Positions 1-8,004 of a DNA stretch of 35,728 nt are shown here, piece by piece. The stretch is taken from assembly GCA_903824495.1 (NCBI GenBank), contig CAIJXB010000009.1, positions 1-35,728 on the forward strand, read 5' to 3'. Each line of letters starts with the position of its first letter. Position 1 is the stretch's first letter. The notes under the pieces are model-generated. The model was not told the DNA's origin. It saw only the letters and a program-made list of their open reading frames with translations, and made no database searches. This DNA is from an uncultured Chlamydiae bacterium (lineage in GTDB: Bacteria; Chlamydiota; Chlamydiia; Chlamydiales; Rhabdochlamydiaceae). A program made the translations under genes and the position numbers.

Positions 1-1530
1 ATACCAAGCTCTAATATAGTCACTCATTTTAGCCGCCCAGCTCTTCACAAAGCCCCCGTGCTTAAGTTTGAGGTTGCTGGAGAAACCGAGCTCACTCGAA
101 AAATCGAGTGCATTAGAGCTAACTTTTTTTCAGGCCTCGGTAAGCGTTTTAGGGCCCGGATCTCTGCAAAAAAGGACTACACCTCACTTACAGTGATTCA
201 AGAAAATCCACCTAAAAGCCGTTTTAGCTTAAAAGGGCGCGCTGTAAAGGTCTTAGTAAAGAATAAAGACCTCAAAAAACTAATTGGAAAAGAGGAGTTT
301 AAAAGACTACAAACAATCGGATCTTCTTCAGAAAGATTTTTACACATAAAAAAATGTGTCGGGCCGCTTAATCCTCTAGACGGTCGCTTTAAACTTCAGA
401 AAGGCTCTCCCCAATCCGACTGGCAAAAGCTATCTCGTCAGATCAATAATAAGTTAAATGCTTTGTTTCCTAAACTTGAATCTGATGACATAAAAAAAGT
501 CAGACGTGCCGTCAACAAAATGATCGTGAGCAAGGATACTTCTATTTTCGCTCTTGTTGATGTCAAAGTTGCAGGAAAAAAAGAGCAACTCTTTCTTCAG
601 AAAGATAAGGGAGTGCTTCTATTAGAGCAGGCTAACTACTGTGGAGAGGGAGGGAATGCAACCGTTTATAAAGTAGCTGGCTATGCATTAAAAAAATTCA
701 GAACAGGAACCGAAGTTGATGACATCACTGACACCCCCATAGTCAATGCAAAGGATGTAGAGGATGAGATCGAGGCTTGTAACGCTGTCAAAACCGTTCC
801 TGGGACATTACAGGTTCGTGCTAAATTAAAAGATATGGCGTCGGATCATCTTATAGGTTATGCAATGAAAGCTTATGATGGCGACTTCGGAGATTATCTA
901 CTAAGTTCTTTGGATGTTCCTAAGAGATCCCTTCAACTTTGTAAACATTTTACAAAAATTGCACACACATTCTCTCAGATGCACGCAATAGACAAAGTGC
1001 ATACTGACATCAAAATCGATAACGTATTTGCTAACTTTGATGAACGAGGCATTAGCGAACTTGTTGTAGGAGATATTACTAAAACAGATCCTGATAATAC
1101 CGCCTTCTCCTACTCCTTACAATATAGCTTCAAGCCTGAAATCGAAAAAATTAAGTCAGATGGCAAGCTTACGCTTAACGATCGTCTAAATCTTCAAAAA
1201 AAGCTGGACATACGTCAATTTGCTTTCTTCATGTACTACAGCATTCGTGCAGAAAAACCAAATAACGCGCACATTGAAGGAAAACTCAAACTACAAGGCG
1301 CCTTCCCCCCTAGTGACACTACTTATGATATCAGCCCTCCATCATACTTCCTAACTGTAGAAGAGCGCAAAGAGAACTACACCCCAATTCCTAAAGACAA
1401 AGCTCCAAGGGCTTTAAGAGAGTTCATTGAGCATCTTTTAACTGAAGACTTTGAAAAGCTTCCTTCGATGGAAGAGGTTCATCAAAAACTCAAAGAGATT
1501 TCTACTCGATCCAGAGTAGTAAACTCTTAA
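1..1530 (+). CDS. Eukaryotic-type Ser/Thr protein kinase, 5' end outside window
   Basis: The frame is open from base 1 to the TAA at 1528. A GTG lies at 58 but has no Shine-Dalgarno in front of it, so I treat the gene as truncated by the window edge. Residues are counted from that GTG. A kinase core follows about 190 residues of unrecognised N-terminal sequence. It shows a glycine loop GEGGNATVYK (196-205), the ATP-binding Lys in ALKKF (K212), a catalytic loop HTDIKIDN (H315, D317, K319, N322) and GDI (D339) in place of DFG. All key catalytic residues are present, so activity is plausible. Substrate and location are unknown. Chlamydiae use such kinases in the cell or as secreted effectors, which is inference here. 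The 3' end overlaps the convergent rlmI by 29 bp. Confidence 0.85.
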   Translation: MPSSNIVTHFSRPALHKAPVLKFEVAGETELTRKIECIRANFFSGLGKRFRARISAKKDYTSLTVIQENPPKSRFSLKGRAVKVLVKNKDLKKLIGKEEFKRLQTIGSSSERFLHIKKCVGPLNPLDGRFKLQKGSPQSDWQKLSRQINNKLNALFPKLESDDIKKVRRAVNKMIVSKDTSIFALVDVKVAGKKEQLFLQKDKGVLLLEQANYCGEGGNATVYKVAGYALKKFRTGTEVDDITDTPIVNAKDVEDEIEACNAVKTVPGTLQVRAKLKDMASDHLIGYAMKAYDGDFGDYLLSSLDVPKRSLQLCKHFTKIAHTFSQMHAIDKVHTDIKIDNVFANFDERGISELVVGDITKTDPDNTAFSYSLQYSFKPEIEKIKSDGKLTLNDRLNLQKKLDIRQFAFFMYYSIRAEKPNNAHIEGKLKLQGAFPPSDTTYDISPPSYFLTVEERKENYTPIPKDKAPRALREFIEHLLTEDFEKLPSMEEVHQKLKEISTRSRVVNS

Positions 1531-2677
1531 GGTAGTCCCCTTCTGGATGGTAGAGAGAGACTGGGTGATCTAAAGCCTGTATGTGTCTAGAGAGAATTTT
1601 CACTTCCCGCTTTGAACTAGAGGCCGCTTTAAACACGATCTGTTTAAAGTGGTCCATGTCTATGTAGTAGGAGCAAGAACAGGTTAGTAGTAAAGTGCCT
1701 GGATTGCACTGTTTAAATACCGTTTCATTGATCTGCTGATAGCCAAGAGCTGCAGCATCTATCTCCCCTCTTTTTTTAGCAAACGCAGGAGGATCTAAAA
1801 TGATAAAGTCATAAGATTTCAAATCGTCTTTCTTTAGAAAATCAAAGACATCTTCTTGAAGAATTATATGGTTAGAAAAACCGGCAAGGTCACTATTTCT
1901 TTGGCAAAGAGCAGAAGCTTTAGCGCAGCTATCGATGCTTGTAACATGAGAGGCGCCGCCTTTGAGGGCGTGAAGAGAAAAACCACCTGAATAAGAAAAG
2001 CAGTTTAAAAGACGTCTACCCTTAGATAGCTGTCCTACTTTTTTTCTCATCTCTCTTTGATCAAGAAAAAAGCCTGTCTTTTGCCCTTCAACAATAGAAA
2101 CGATGAAAGAAACGCCATTTTCCTGAACTGTGATTTCTGGAATCTCTTTTCCATATACAAAACCTTCCTCCGGGGGAAGATCTTCTTGGGATCTTGCGCG
2201 AGAGGTGGATTTTTCATAGATGGAAAGAGGCGACATCTCTTTGCAAAGAGTCTCTATGATGATTTGTTTTAGCTGCTGCATCCCTGCTGTATTGATCTGC
2301 ATAACAAGTACCTGATCATAAGAGTCTACAATCAGACCTGAAAGGCCATCTTCTTCTGCATTGATCAAACGAAAGCAGTTAGTGCTCGAAAGATCCATGA
2401 GGGAAAGGCGAAGATTTTTAGCAGCTTTGATCTTTTCAGCTATTACTTCTTGGATAGGCTTTTTGTTAAAGGAAAGGATTCTGCCGGCAAGGGAGTTTTC
2501 TAAATTAAAATACCCTTGAGCTAAAAACTCTCCATCAAAACTATAGATAAACGCTAAGTCTCCTGGAAGGATGCTTTCTGATGCAGAATCAATCGCTCCA
2601 GAAAAAATCCAAGGATGGCGGTTCTGTTGGATGGAACGCTCTTTCCCTTTTTTTAAGATAACTCTTTTCTCGTTCAT
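1502..2677 (-). CDS. rlmI: 23S rRNA m5C methyltransferase, RlmI family
   Basis: This is a 391-residue class I SAM-dependent methyltransferase, close to the usual length of RlmI (about 396). The N-terminus (VILKKGKERSIQQNRHPWIF, then GDLAFIYSFDGEFLAQGYFN) is the PUA-type RNA-binding domain. The Rossmann part has a SAM-binding loop NCFSYSGGFSLHAL followed by the acidic strand end SIDSC, then LDPPAFAKKR and the cysteine motif TCSCSYY. RlmI methylates C1962 (E. coli numbering) of 23S rRNA; that site is assumed from the family. Its start overlaps the stop of rimO by 4 bp (ATGA), so the two are probably translated from one mRNA. Paralogous RlmI-like enzymes with other targets exist, so the exact substrate is less certain than the family. 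Confidence 0.9.
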   Translation of the reverse strand: MNEKRVILKKGKERSIQQNRHPWIFSGAIDSASESILPGDLAFIYSFDGEFLAQGYFNLENSLAGRILSFNKKPIQEVIAEKIKAAKNLRLSLMDLSSTNCFRLINAEEDGLSGLIVDSYDQVLVMQINTAGMQQLKQIIIETLCKEMSPLSIYEKSTSRARSQEDLPPEEGFVYGKEIPEITVQENGVSFIVSIVEGQKTGFFLDQREMRKKVGQLSKGRRLLNCFSYSGGFSLHALKGGASHVTSIDSCAKASALCQRNSDLAGFSNHIILQEDVFDFLKKDDLKSYDFIILDPPAFAKKRGEIDAAALGYQQINETVFKQCNPGTLLLTCSCSYYIDMDHFKQIVFKAASSSKREVKILSRHIQALDHPVSLYHPEGDYLKSLLLWIE

Positions 2678-4056
2678 GCTAACACGAGGGGGCGAGATTT
2701 TGCTTTTTTAGGAGCAGAAGACATTGTCCCTACGACTTTTCCAATAAGATCGTAATCAGCTGCTTCTGTGATCTCAACAAGGTAAATTTCTCCAAAGGAC
2801 TTTACTTTTCTTCCATCATTGATGATCACCTGACCATCAATTTCTGGACACTGTCCATAGTGTCTACCCCTCATAAGGAGCGGAGAATCAGGATGGTACC
2901 CTTCAACCAATACAGGAAGTGTTTTACCAACCCAGCGTCTAGCATTTTTACGAACAACTTCAAGCTGAGCTTTGGCAAGCGTTTGGTATCTTCTTTCCTT
3001 CACTTCTTCCGAAATGTGATCTGGCATATTTGCTGAAAAAGATTCTTTTTCCATGGAGTATTTAAAGATTCCAATGTTGTCTAACTTAAACTCTTTGACA
3101 AACTGGACCATTTCTAAAAACTGCTCTTCTGTTTCGCCTGGAAATCCAACCATCAAGCTTGTACGAATAACGATGTCTGGAAGTCTTTCTCTTAGCTTGC
3201 GAATGGTAGAAAGGATCTGCTCTTTAGAGGTCTTTCTTTTCATCGCTTTTAACATCGTGTCATTGATGTGCTGGATCGGCATGTCTAGGTAACGGCAAAT
3301 TCTAGAATCTTTTGCAATGATTTCGATGAGCTCATCTGTGATTTCATCAGGATATAAATATAGAAGACGGAGCCAATAAGGTCTTTCGACTTGGCTCATT
3401 TCAGAGAGTAAATGCTCGAGTCCTTTTTTCTCGCGCGTCTCTTTTCCAAAGTCTCCAAGATCTTGCGCAATCAAAATGATCTCGTGTGCGCCTTGATCTA
3501 GAAGGATAGAAAACTCTTTTTTAACCTGCTCTATGGATTTACTTTTTAAAGGTCCTTTGATTTTGGGGATGATGCAAAAAGCGCACTGCTTTGCGCATCC
3601 TTCTGCAATCTTTAAATAGGCAAAATGTTTAGGAGTCGATACTTGTCTTGGAACTTCTCCTTGCTGAAGATAGCTTCTAGCTGTTGTCACAGCTTCGCCA
3701 GGAGCTGGCGCTTCGATTGCTTCCAAAATCTTTTCCACATCGCCAGAGCCAAGGTAGTAATGGATCTCAGATCCTGTGAATTGCGCCTTTAGCTCTTCTT
3801 GGTGCTTTTGCACCATGCATCCGGCAACAACAAGCTTTGCACCTTGTTTTTTTTCTTTTGTAAGCTCTGCGATCGTATCGCATGATTCTTGTCTTGAAGA
3901 GGCTAAAAAACCACAGGTATTGACAACTAAAAAATCAGCTTCTTTCAAATCTGCTACTTCATACCCGGACTTTAAAAGGATGCCCATCATCACTTCCGAA
4001 TCCACAAGGTTTCTTGCGCAGCCAAGACTTGTAAAATGAATTTTATTCCCTATCAT
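2674..4056 (-). CDS. rimO: Ribosomal protein S12 methylthiotransferase RimO
   Basis: This radical-SAM enzyme adds a methylthio group to an Asp of ribosomal protein S12. The N-terminal MTTase domain starts KIHFTSLGCARNLVDSEVMM and carries the three cluster cysteines in LGCARN, NTCGF and AGCMVQ. The radical-SAM motif CAKQCAFC follows in AEGCAKQCAFCIIPKIKG, and a TRAM-like domain lies at the C-terminus. The frame runs further upstream, but the ATG at 4056 is chosen because TTTGGGAG sits 7 nt before it and the next residues match the family start. This gives 460 residues. The gene leads a two-gene unit with rlmI, fitting a shared role in ribosome modification. Confidence 0.93.
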   Translation of the reverse strand: MIGNKIHFTSLGCARNLVDSEVMMGILLKSGYEVADLKEADFLVVNTCGFLASSRQESCDTIAELTKEKKQGAKLVVAGCMVQKHQEELKAQFTGSEIHYYLGSGDVEKILEAIEAPAPGEAVTTARSYLQQGEVPRQVSTPKHFAYLKIAEGCAKQCAFCIIPKIKGPLKSKSIEQVKKEFSILLDQGAHEIILIAQDLGDFGKETREKKGLEHLLSEMSQVERPYWLRLLYLYPDEITDELIEIIAKDSRICRYLDMPIQHINDTMLKAMKRKTSKEQILSTIRKLRERLPDIVIRTSLMVGFPGETEEQFLEMVQFVKEFKLDNIGIFKYSMEKESFSANMPDHISEEVKERRYQTLAKAQLEVVRKNARRWVGKTLPVLVEGYHPDSPLLMRGRHYGQCPEIDGQVIINDGRKVKSFGEIYLVEITEAADYDLIGKVVGTMSSAPKKAKSRPLVLA

Positions 4057-4083
4057 GAAAGATCTCCCAAATATTAGAGGGGC

Positions 4084-4092
4084 ATTATACCA
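4084..4092 (-). promoter_or_regulatory. Extended -10 promoter for rimO-rlmI
   Basis: Read on the minus strand, the sequence is TGG followed by a perfect TATAAT, an extended -10 element. It lies about 28 bp upstream of the rimO ATG. No convincing -35 hexamer is present, which is usual for extended -10 promoters. Confidence 0.55.
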
Positions 4093-4182
4093 ATCTATTC
4101 TGATAAAATACCACTTTAAAAGAAGCCTCTTCCCTGCTACGCTCTTGCTAAACAGCAAAAAACAAAGTAGTACCTTTACAAA

Positions 4183-5121
4183 ATGACAAGTTACTTTTTT
4201 AAAAAATTCATCACCTTACTCCTTTCTCTTGTTGTTGTTGCTACTTTAACTTTTTTTCTGATGCATGCCATTCCCGGAGACCCCTTCACACAGGAAAAGG
4301 CGATTCCAGAAGAAATTTTACATGCCATGCAAGCCCACTATGGCCTTGATAAACCCCTCATAGTGCAATACTTTGACTACATGGAAGGGCTTTGCAGATT
4401 CGATTTAGGCCCCTCTTTTAAATATCAAGGAAGGACTGTTAACGAAATCATTGGAGAAGGATTTCCTGTTTCTCTTTGCCTCGGTCTTGAAGCTCTTTTT
4501 ATTTCTCTTTGTCTAGGCACCATTTTTGGATCTCTTTCTGCGTGCCGGCAAGGAAAGTGGCAAGATCGAACCATGATGTGCGTTGCAGTCTTAGGCCTTT
4601 CCATTCCTAGCTTTTTACTCGCCACATTCTTGCAATACCTACTTGCGATGAAGCTCGATCTTTTGCCTGTTGCTCGTTGGGGCACTTTTGCGCAGTCAAT
4701 ACTTCCAGCTTTATCTTTAGCAGCTCTTCCTACAGCTTTTATTGCAAGGCTGCTTCGGACCAGCATGATCGAGGTACTTCATCAAGACTACATTCAAACA
4801 GCAAAATCAAAAGGGCTCTCTCCCGCTTGGATCGTCTATAAACATGTGCTTCGTAACGCTCTTTTACCTGTTGCATCTTACTTAGGGCCTTTGACTGCTT
4901 CGATTTTAACAGGAAGCTTTGCCATAGAGAAGATCTTTGGAATTCCGGGTCTTGGACAATGGTTTGTCTTGAGCATTACCAATAGAGACTATACAGTCAT
5001 TATGGGAACGACCCTTTTTTACAGTGCAATCTTGATGAGCACAGTTTTCTTAGTCGATCTTCTTTACTCGTGGATTGATCCAAGGATCCAAAACAATTTC
5101 AATAAAGGAGCAAGCGTATGA
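4183..5121 (+). CDS. oppB: Oligopeptide/dipeptide ABC transporter permease OppB
   Basis: This is a 312-residue inner-membrane permease with six predicted membrane segments. It begins with the family signature FFKKFITLLLSLVVVATLTFFLMHAIPGDPF and contains the EAA-type coupling loop DYIQTAKSKGLSPAWIVYKH. It forms the pore with OppC. It is first in a tightly packed oppBCDF operon; the stop overlaps the oppC start by 4 bp. The start ATG has no good Shine-Dalgarno, which is odd for the first gene. No substrate-binding protein gene (oppA) lies upstream, where rimO is divergent instead. Whether it carries oligopeptides, dipeptides or another solute cannot be told from the permease alone. Confidence 0.92.
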   Translation: MTSYFFKKFITLLLSLVVVATLTFFLMHAIPGDPFTQEKAIPEEILHAMQAHYGLDKPLIVQYFDYMEGLCRFDLGPSFKYQGRTVNEIIGEGFPVSLCLGLEALFISLCLGTIFGSLSACRQGKWQDRTMMCVAVLGLSIPSFLLATFLQYLLAMKLDLLPVARWGTFAQSILPALSLAALPTAFIARLLRTSMIEVLHQDYIQTAKSKGLSPAWIVYKHVLRNALLPVASYLGPLTASILTGSFAIEKIFGIPGLGQWFVLSITNRDYTVIMGTTLFYSAILMSTVFLVDLLYSWIDPRIQNNFNKGASV

Positions 5122-6035
5122 GCCACTTAGACTCTATCCCTACTTCTTTAAAAACACCTTTCACGCGCACTCTTCCTCCTCACATCATAAGCGCCCCTTC
5201 TTTTTGGCAAGAAGGGTGGAGCCGCTTTTGCAAGAACAAAGTAGCGCTTGCCGGGAGTTTGATTCTTCTATTTTTTATCTTCATGGCAACCTTCGGCCCA
5301 TGGATGAACTCCTACACATACTACGAAACACATCTCCAGTTAAAAAACATGGCCCCTTGCAAACAGTTTTGGTTTGGAACGGATGAGCTCGGCAGAGATC
5401 TTTTTACACGAATTTGGTGGGGAGCTCGCATCTCTTTATTTGTCGGAGTGGCAGCTTCTTTGATCGACCTTTTCATCGGAGTTCTTTACGGCTCTTTCGC
5501 TGCGATGTTTGGAGGGAAAGTGGAAGAGTTCATGATGAGAACGGCTGACATCCTCTACTCGATCCCTTATCTACTCGTCGTTATTCTACTTATGGTTGTG
5601 ATCGGGCCCGGCATTTCAACAATGCTGATAGCTTTAACCTTTACTGGATGGATTGGAATGGCGCGAATTATGCGCGGTCAGATCCTGCAACTTTCACAGA
5701 TGGATTTTATTAAAGCAGCCAAAGCTCTAGGAGCTGGTAAGATGCGCATCTTAACTTCTCACCTCATTCCTAACTGCATGGGATCGATTCTTGTCACTGT
5801 AACTTTAACCATCCCTTCTGCCATCTTTGCTGAAGCCTTTTTAAGTTTTTTAGGTCTCGGCGTCCAAGCTCCTATTGCTAGCTGGGGAACGATGGCCAAT
5901 GAAGGGCTTTCGGCTCTTTGCTACTATCCCTGGAGACTCTTTTTTCCAGCTGGTTTTATCTGCATCACAATGCTCTCTTTCAACTTGGTGGGCGATGGTC
6001 TTCGCGATGCCTTTGATCCGAGGATCCATTCATGA
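5118..6035 (+). CDS. oppC: Oligopeptide/dipeptide ABC transporter permease OppC
   Basis: This is the 305-residue second permease of the Opp/Dpp-type importer. The N-terminal OppC region precedes the first membrane segment (LAGSLILLFFIFMATFGPW). The motif FGTDELGRDLFTRIWWGARIS is highly typical of the family. The EAA coupling loop is AAKALGAGKMRILTSHLIPN. The gene overlaps oppB and oppD by ATGA at both ends, which points to coupled translation and fixed subunit ratios. Confidence 0.92.
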   Translation: MSHLDSIPTSLKTPFTRTLPPHIISAPSFWQEGWSRFCKNKVALAGSLILLFFIFMATFGPWMNSYTYYETHLQLKNMAPCKQFWFGTDELGRDLFTRIWWGARISLFVGVAASLIDLFIGVLYGSFAAMFGGKVEEFMMRTADILYSIPYLLVVILLMVVIGPGISTMLIALTFTGWIGMARIMRGQILQLSQMDFIKAAKALGAGKMRILTSHLIPNCMGSILVTVTLTIPSAIFAEAFLSFLGLGVQAPIASWGTMANEGLSALCYYPWRLFFPAGFICITMLSFNLVGDGLRDAFDPRIHS

Positions 6036-7018
6036 GTAATGCTGTATTAAAGGTTAAAAATCTTCAAGTTCGTTTCAGAGGTCGCTCAGGCGATGTAAAC
6101 GCGGTATCAGGCGTTGATTTTGAACTCTATGAAGGAGAAATTCTTGGCATTGTGGGTGAGTCTGGATGCGGAAAAAGTGCCATGGCAAAATCTTTGGTGC
6201 AGCTTCTTCCCTCTTATGGTGTTCATTTAGATGGAGAAGTTTTATTTGATGGGAAAGATCTTCTTAAGTGCTCAGAAAAGCAGCTGCGTGCCATCAGAGG
6301 AAACGAAATAGGGTTTGTCTTTCAAGACCCAATGACTTCTTTAAATCCCACTATGACGATTGGGGATCAGATCATCGAAGGTTTTTTAAAACAAAACCCT
6401 CGCACTTCTCGCAAAGAAGCTCTAGCTCATGCCATAGAGCTTCTTAACATCGTGGGGATTTCTAGAGCATCCGAAAGAGTCTTTGAGTATCCACATACTT
6501 TAAGTGGTGGTATGAGACAAAAGATCACAATTGCACTAGCACTTTCTTGCTCCCCCAAAATCTTGATTGCTGATGAGCCAACTACAGCGCTCGATCCTAC
6601 AGTGCAAGCTCAGATCCTCTCGTTCATGAGCTCTCTACAAAAATCTAAAAAGACAAGCATCCTCTTGATCACTCACGACCTTAGCGTCGTCGCCGGATTT
6701 TGCGATCGCGTGATCGTCATGTATGCAGGGAAAATAGTAGAAGTGGCACCTGTTAACGAACTCTTTTACAATCCTAAGCATCCCTACACACAAAGACTTT
6801 TGAAAACAATCCCAAGGATCGATCTTCCCAAAGACCACCCGCTTTTTCCCATTGATGGGAATCCACCTCTTTTAAATAGCGTTATTCAAGGGTGCGCCTT
6901 CCAACCTAGATGTCTTACAGCTCTTCCCATCTGCAGAGAAAAACTTCCACCTTTACATCCCCTCGAAAGTGGATGCCAAAGTCGCTGCTGGCTCCATCAT
7001 AAGGAGGCAAATCTATGA
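6032..7018 (+). CDS. oppD: Oligopeptide ABC transporter ATPase OppD
   Basis: This is a 328-residue ATPase of the Opp/Dpp importer. It has Walker A GESGCGKS, the Q-loop region FQDPMTSLNPTMTIG, signature LSGGMRQK, Walker B ILIADEPTTALD and the H-loop in LLITHDLSVV. The C-terminal oligo_HPY region (HPYTQRLLKTIPR) ends in spaced cysteines (GCAFQPRCLTALPIC, then SRCW), as in relatives that bind an iron-sulfur cluster. It works as a heterodimer with OppF at the cytoplasmic face. It overlaps oppC and oppF by 4 bp each. Confidence 0.93.
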   Translation: MSNAVLKVKNLQVRFRGRSGDVNAVSGVDFELYEGEILGIVGESGCGKSAMAKSLVQLLPSYGVHLDGEVLFDGKDLLKCSEKQLRAIRGNEIGFVFQDPMTSLNPTMTIGDQIIEGFLKQNPRTSRKEALAHAIELLNIVGISRASERVFEYPHTLSGGMRQKITIALALSCSPKILIADEPTTALDPTVQAQILSFMSSLQKSKKTSILLITHDLSVVAGFCDRVIVMYAGKIVEVAPVNELFYNPKHPYTQRLLKTIPRIDLPKDHPLFPIDGNPPLLNSVIQGCAFQPRCLTALPICREKLPPLHPLESGCQSRCWLHHKEANL

Positions 7019-8004
7019 CCGCTCCTCTACTTCAAATGTATCGACTGAAAAAGCACTTCTCGCTGCAAAATAGCCTCTTAAAAGCTATCGATGATGTCTC
7101 ACTCGATATTTATGAAGGAGAAACCCTTGGACTTGTTGGAGAAAGCGGCTGCGGAAAATCAACTCTTGGTAAAATGCTATTAAGGCTTGAATCTCCAACA
7201 GAAGGGCATATTCACTTTGATTCCTTGAATCTTGCAAAACTCTCTCGTGATGAAAAAAAGCTCATGTGCCAGAAAATGCAAATGATCTTTCAAGATCCGT
7301 ACAGTTCATTAAATCCTCGGATGACCATCGCTGATATTTTGAAAGAACCTTTTAAGATCCACTCTTTACACTCGAAATCTCAATTGGAAGAAGAAATTAA
7401 GCACCTTCTTTCTTTGGTCGGCATCCATTCTTCTTTCTTAGGAAGATATCCTCACGAGCTTAGTGGTGGTCAAAGACAAAGAATAGGAATTGCAAGAGCT
7501 TTAGCTCTGAGACCCAGGTTCATCGTCTGCGATGAACCTGTATCTGCTTTAGATGTTTCTGTTCAAGCTCAGATTGTCAATCTCCTTAAAGAGCTCCAAT
7601 CAAAACTAAAACTCACCTATCTCTTCATTGCACACGACCTTGGAATCATTAAATACATTTCGTCTCGTGTGGCCGTAATGTATCTTGGAAAACTCGTAGA
7701 GCTGGCTCCGACAGAAGAGCTCTATAAAAACCCTCTTCACCCTTATACCGAAGCTCTTTTTTCTTCGATTCCCATTCCTGATCCAAAACAAGAAAGACAG
7801 AGAAAAAAAATCATCTTAGCAGAAGAAACCCTTCCGTCTACAAGATCTCCAAAAGGATGTATATTCAGCGGAAGATGTCCTTATGCAGAAAATATTTGCC
7901 ACCATATCCGTCCTAAATGGAGAGAAACTTCCCCTGGACACTTTGTGGCATGCCACAGATCAGCACCTCTCGATTCCCCTCTTAAAGTGCTTAATGATTC
8001 GTGA
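7015..8004 (+). CDS. oppF: Oligopeptide ABC transporter ATPase OppF
   Basis: This is a 329-residue partner ATPase of OppD. It has Walker A GESGCGKST, Q-loop FQDPYSSLNPRMTI, signature LSGGQRQR, Walker B FIVCDEPVSALD and an H-loop in FIAHDLGII. The C-terminal HPYTEALFSSIP and cysteines (GCIFSGRCPYAENIC) match the oligo_HPY extension. It is the last gene of the opp operon. Its 3' end overlaps the convergent cyclase-like gene by 14 bp, and no terminator is seen between them. Confidence 0.93.
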   Translation: MTAPLLQMYRLKKHFSLQNSLLKAIDDVSLDIYEGETLGLVGESGCGKSTLGKMLLRLESPTEGHIHFDSLNLAKLSRDEKKLMCQKMQMIFQDPYSSLNPRMTIADILKEPFKIHSLHSKSQLEEEIKHLLSLVGIHSSFLGRYPHELSGGQRQRIGIARALALRPRFIVCDEPVSALDVSVQAQIVNLLKELQSKLKLTYLFIAHDLGIIKYISSRVAVMYLGKLVELAPTEELYKNPLHPYTEALFSSIPIPDPKQERQRKKIILAEETLPSTRSPKGCIFSGRCPYAENICHHIRPKWRETSPGHFVACHRSAPLDSPLKVLNDS

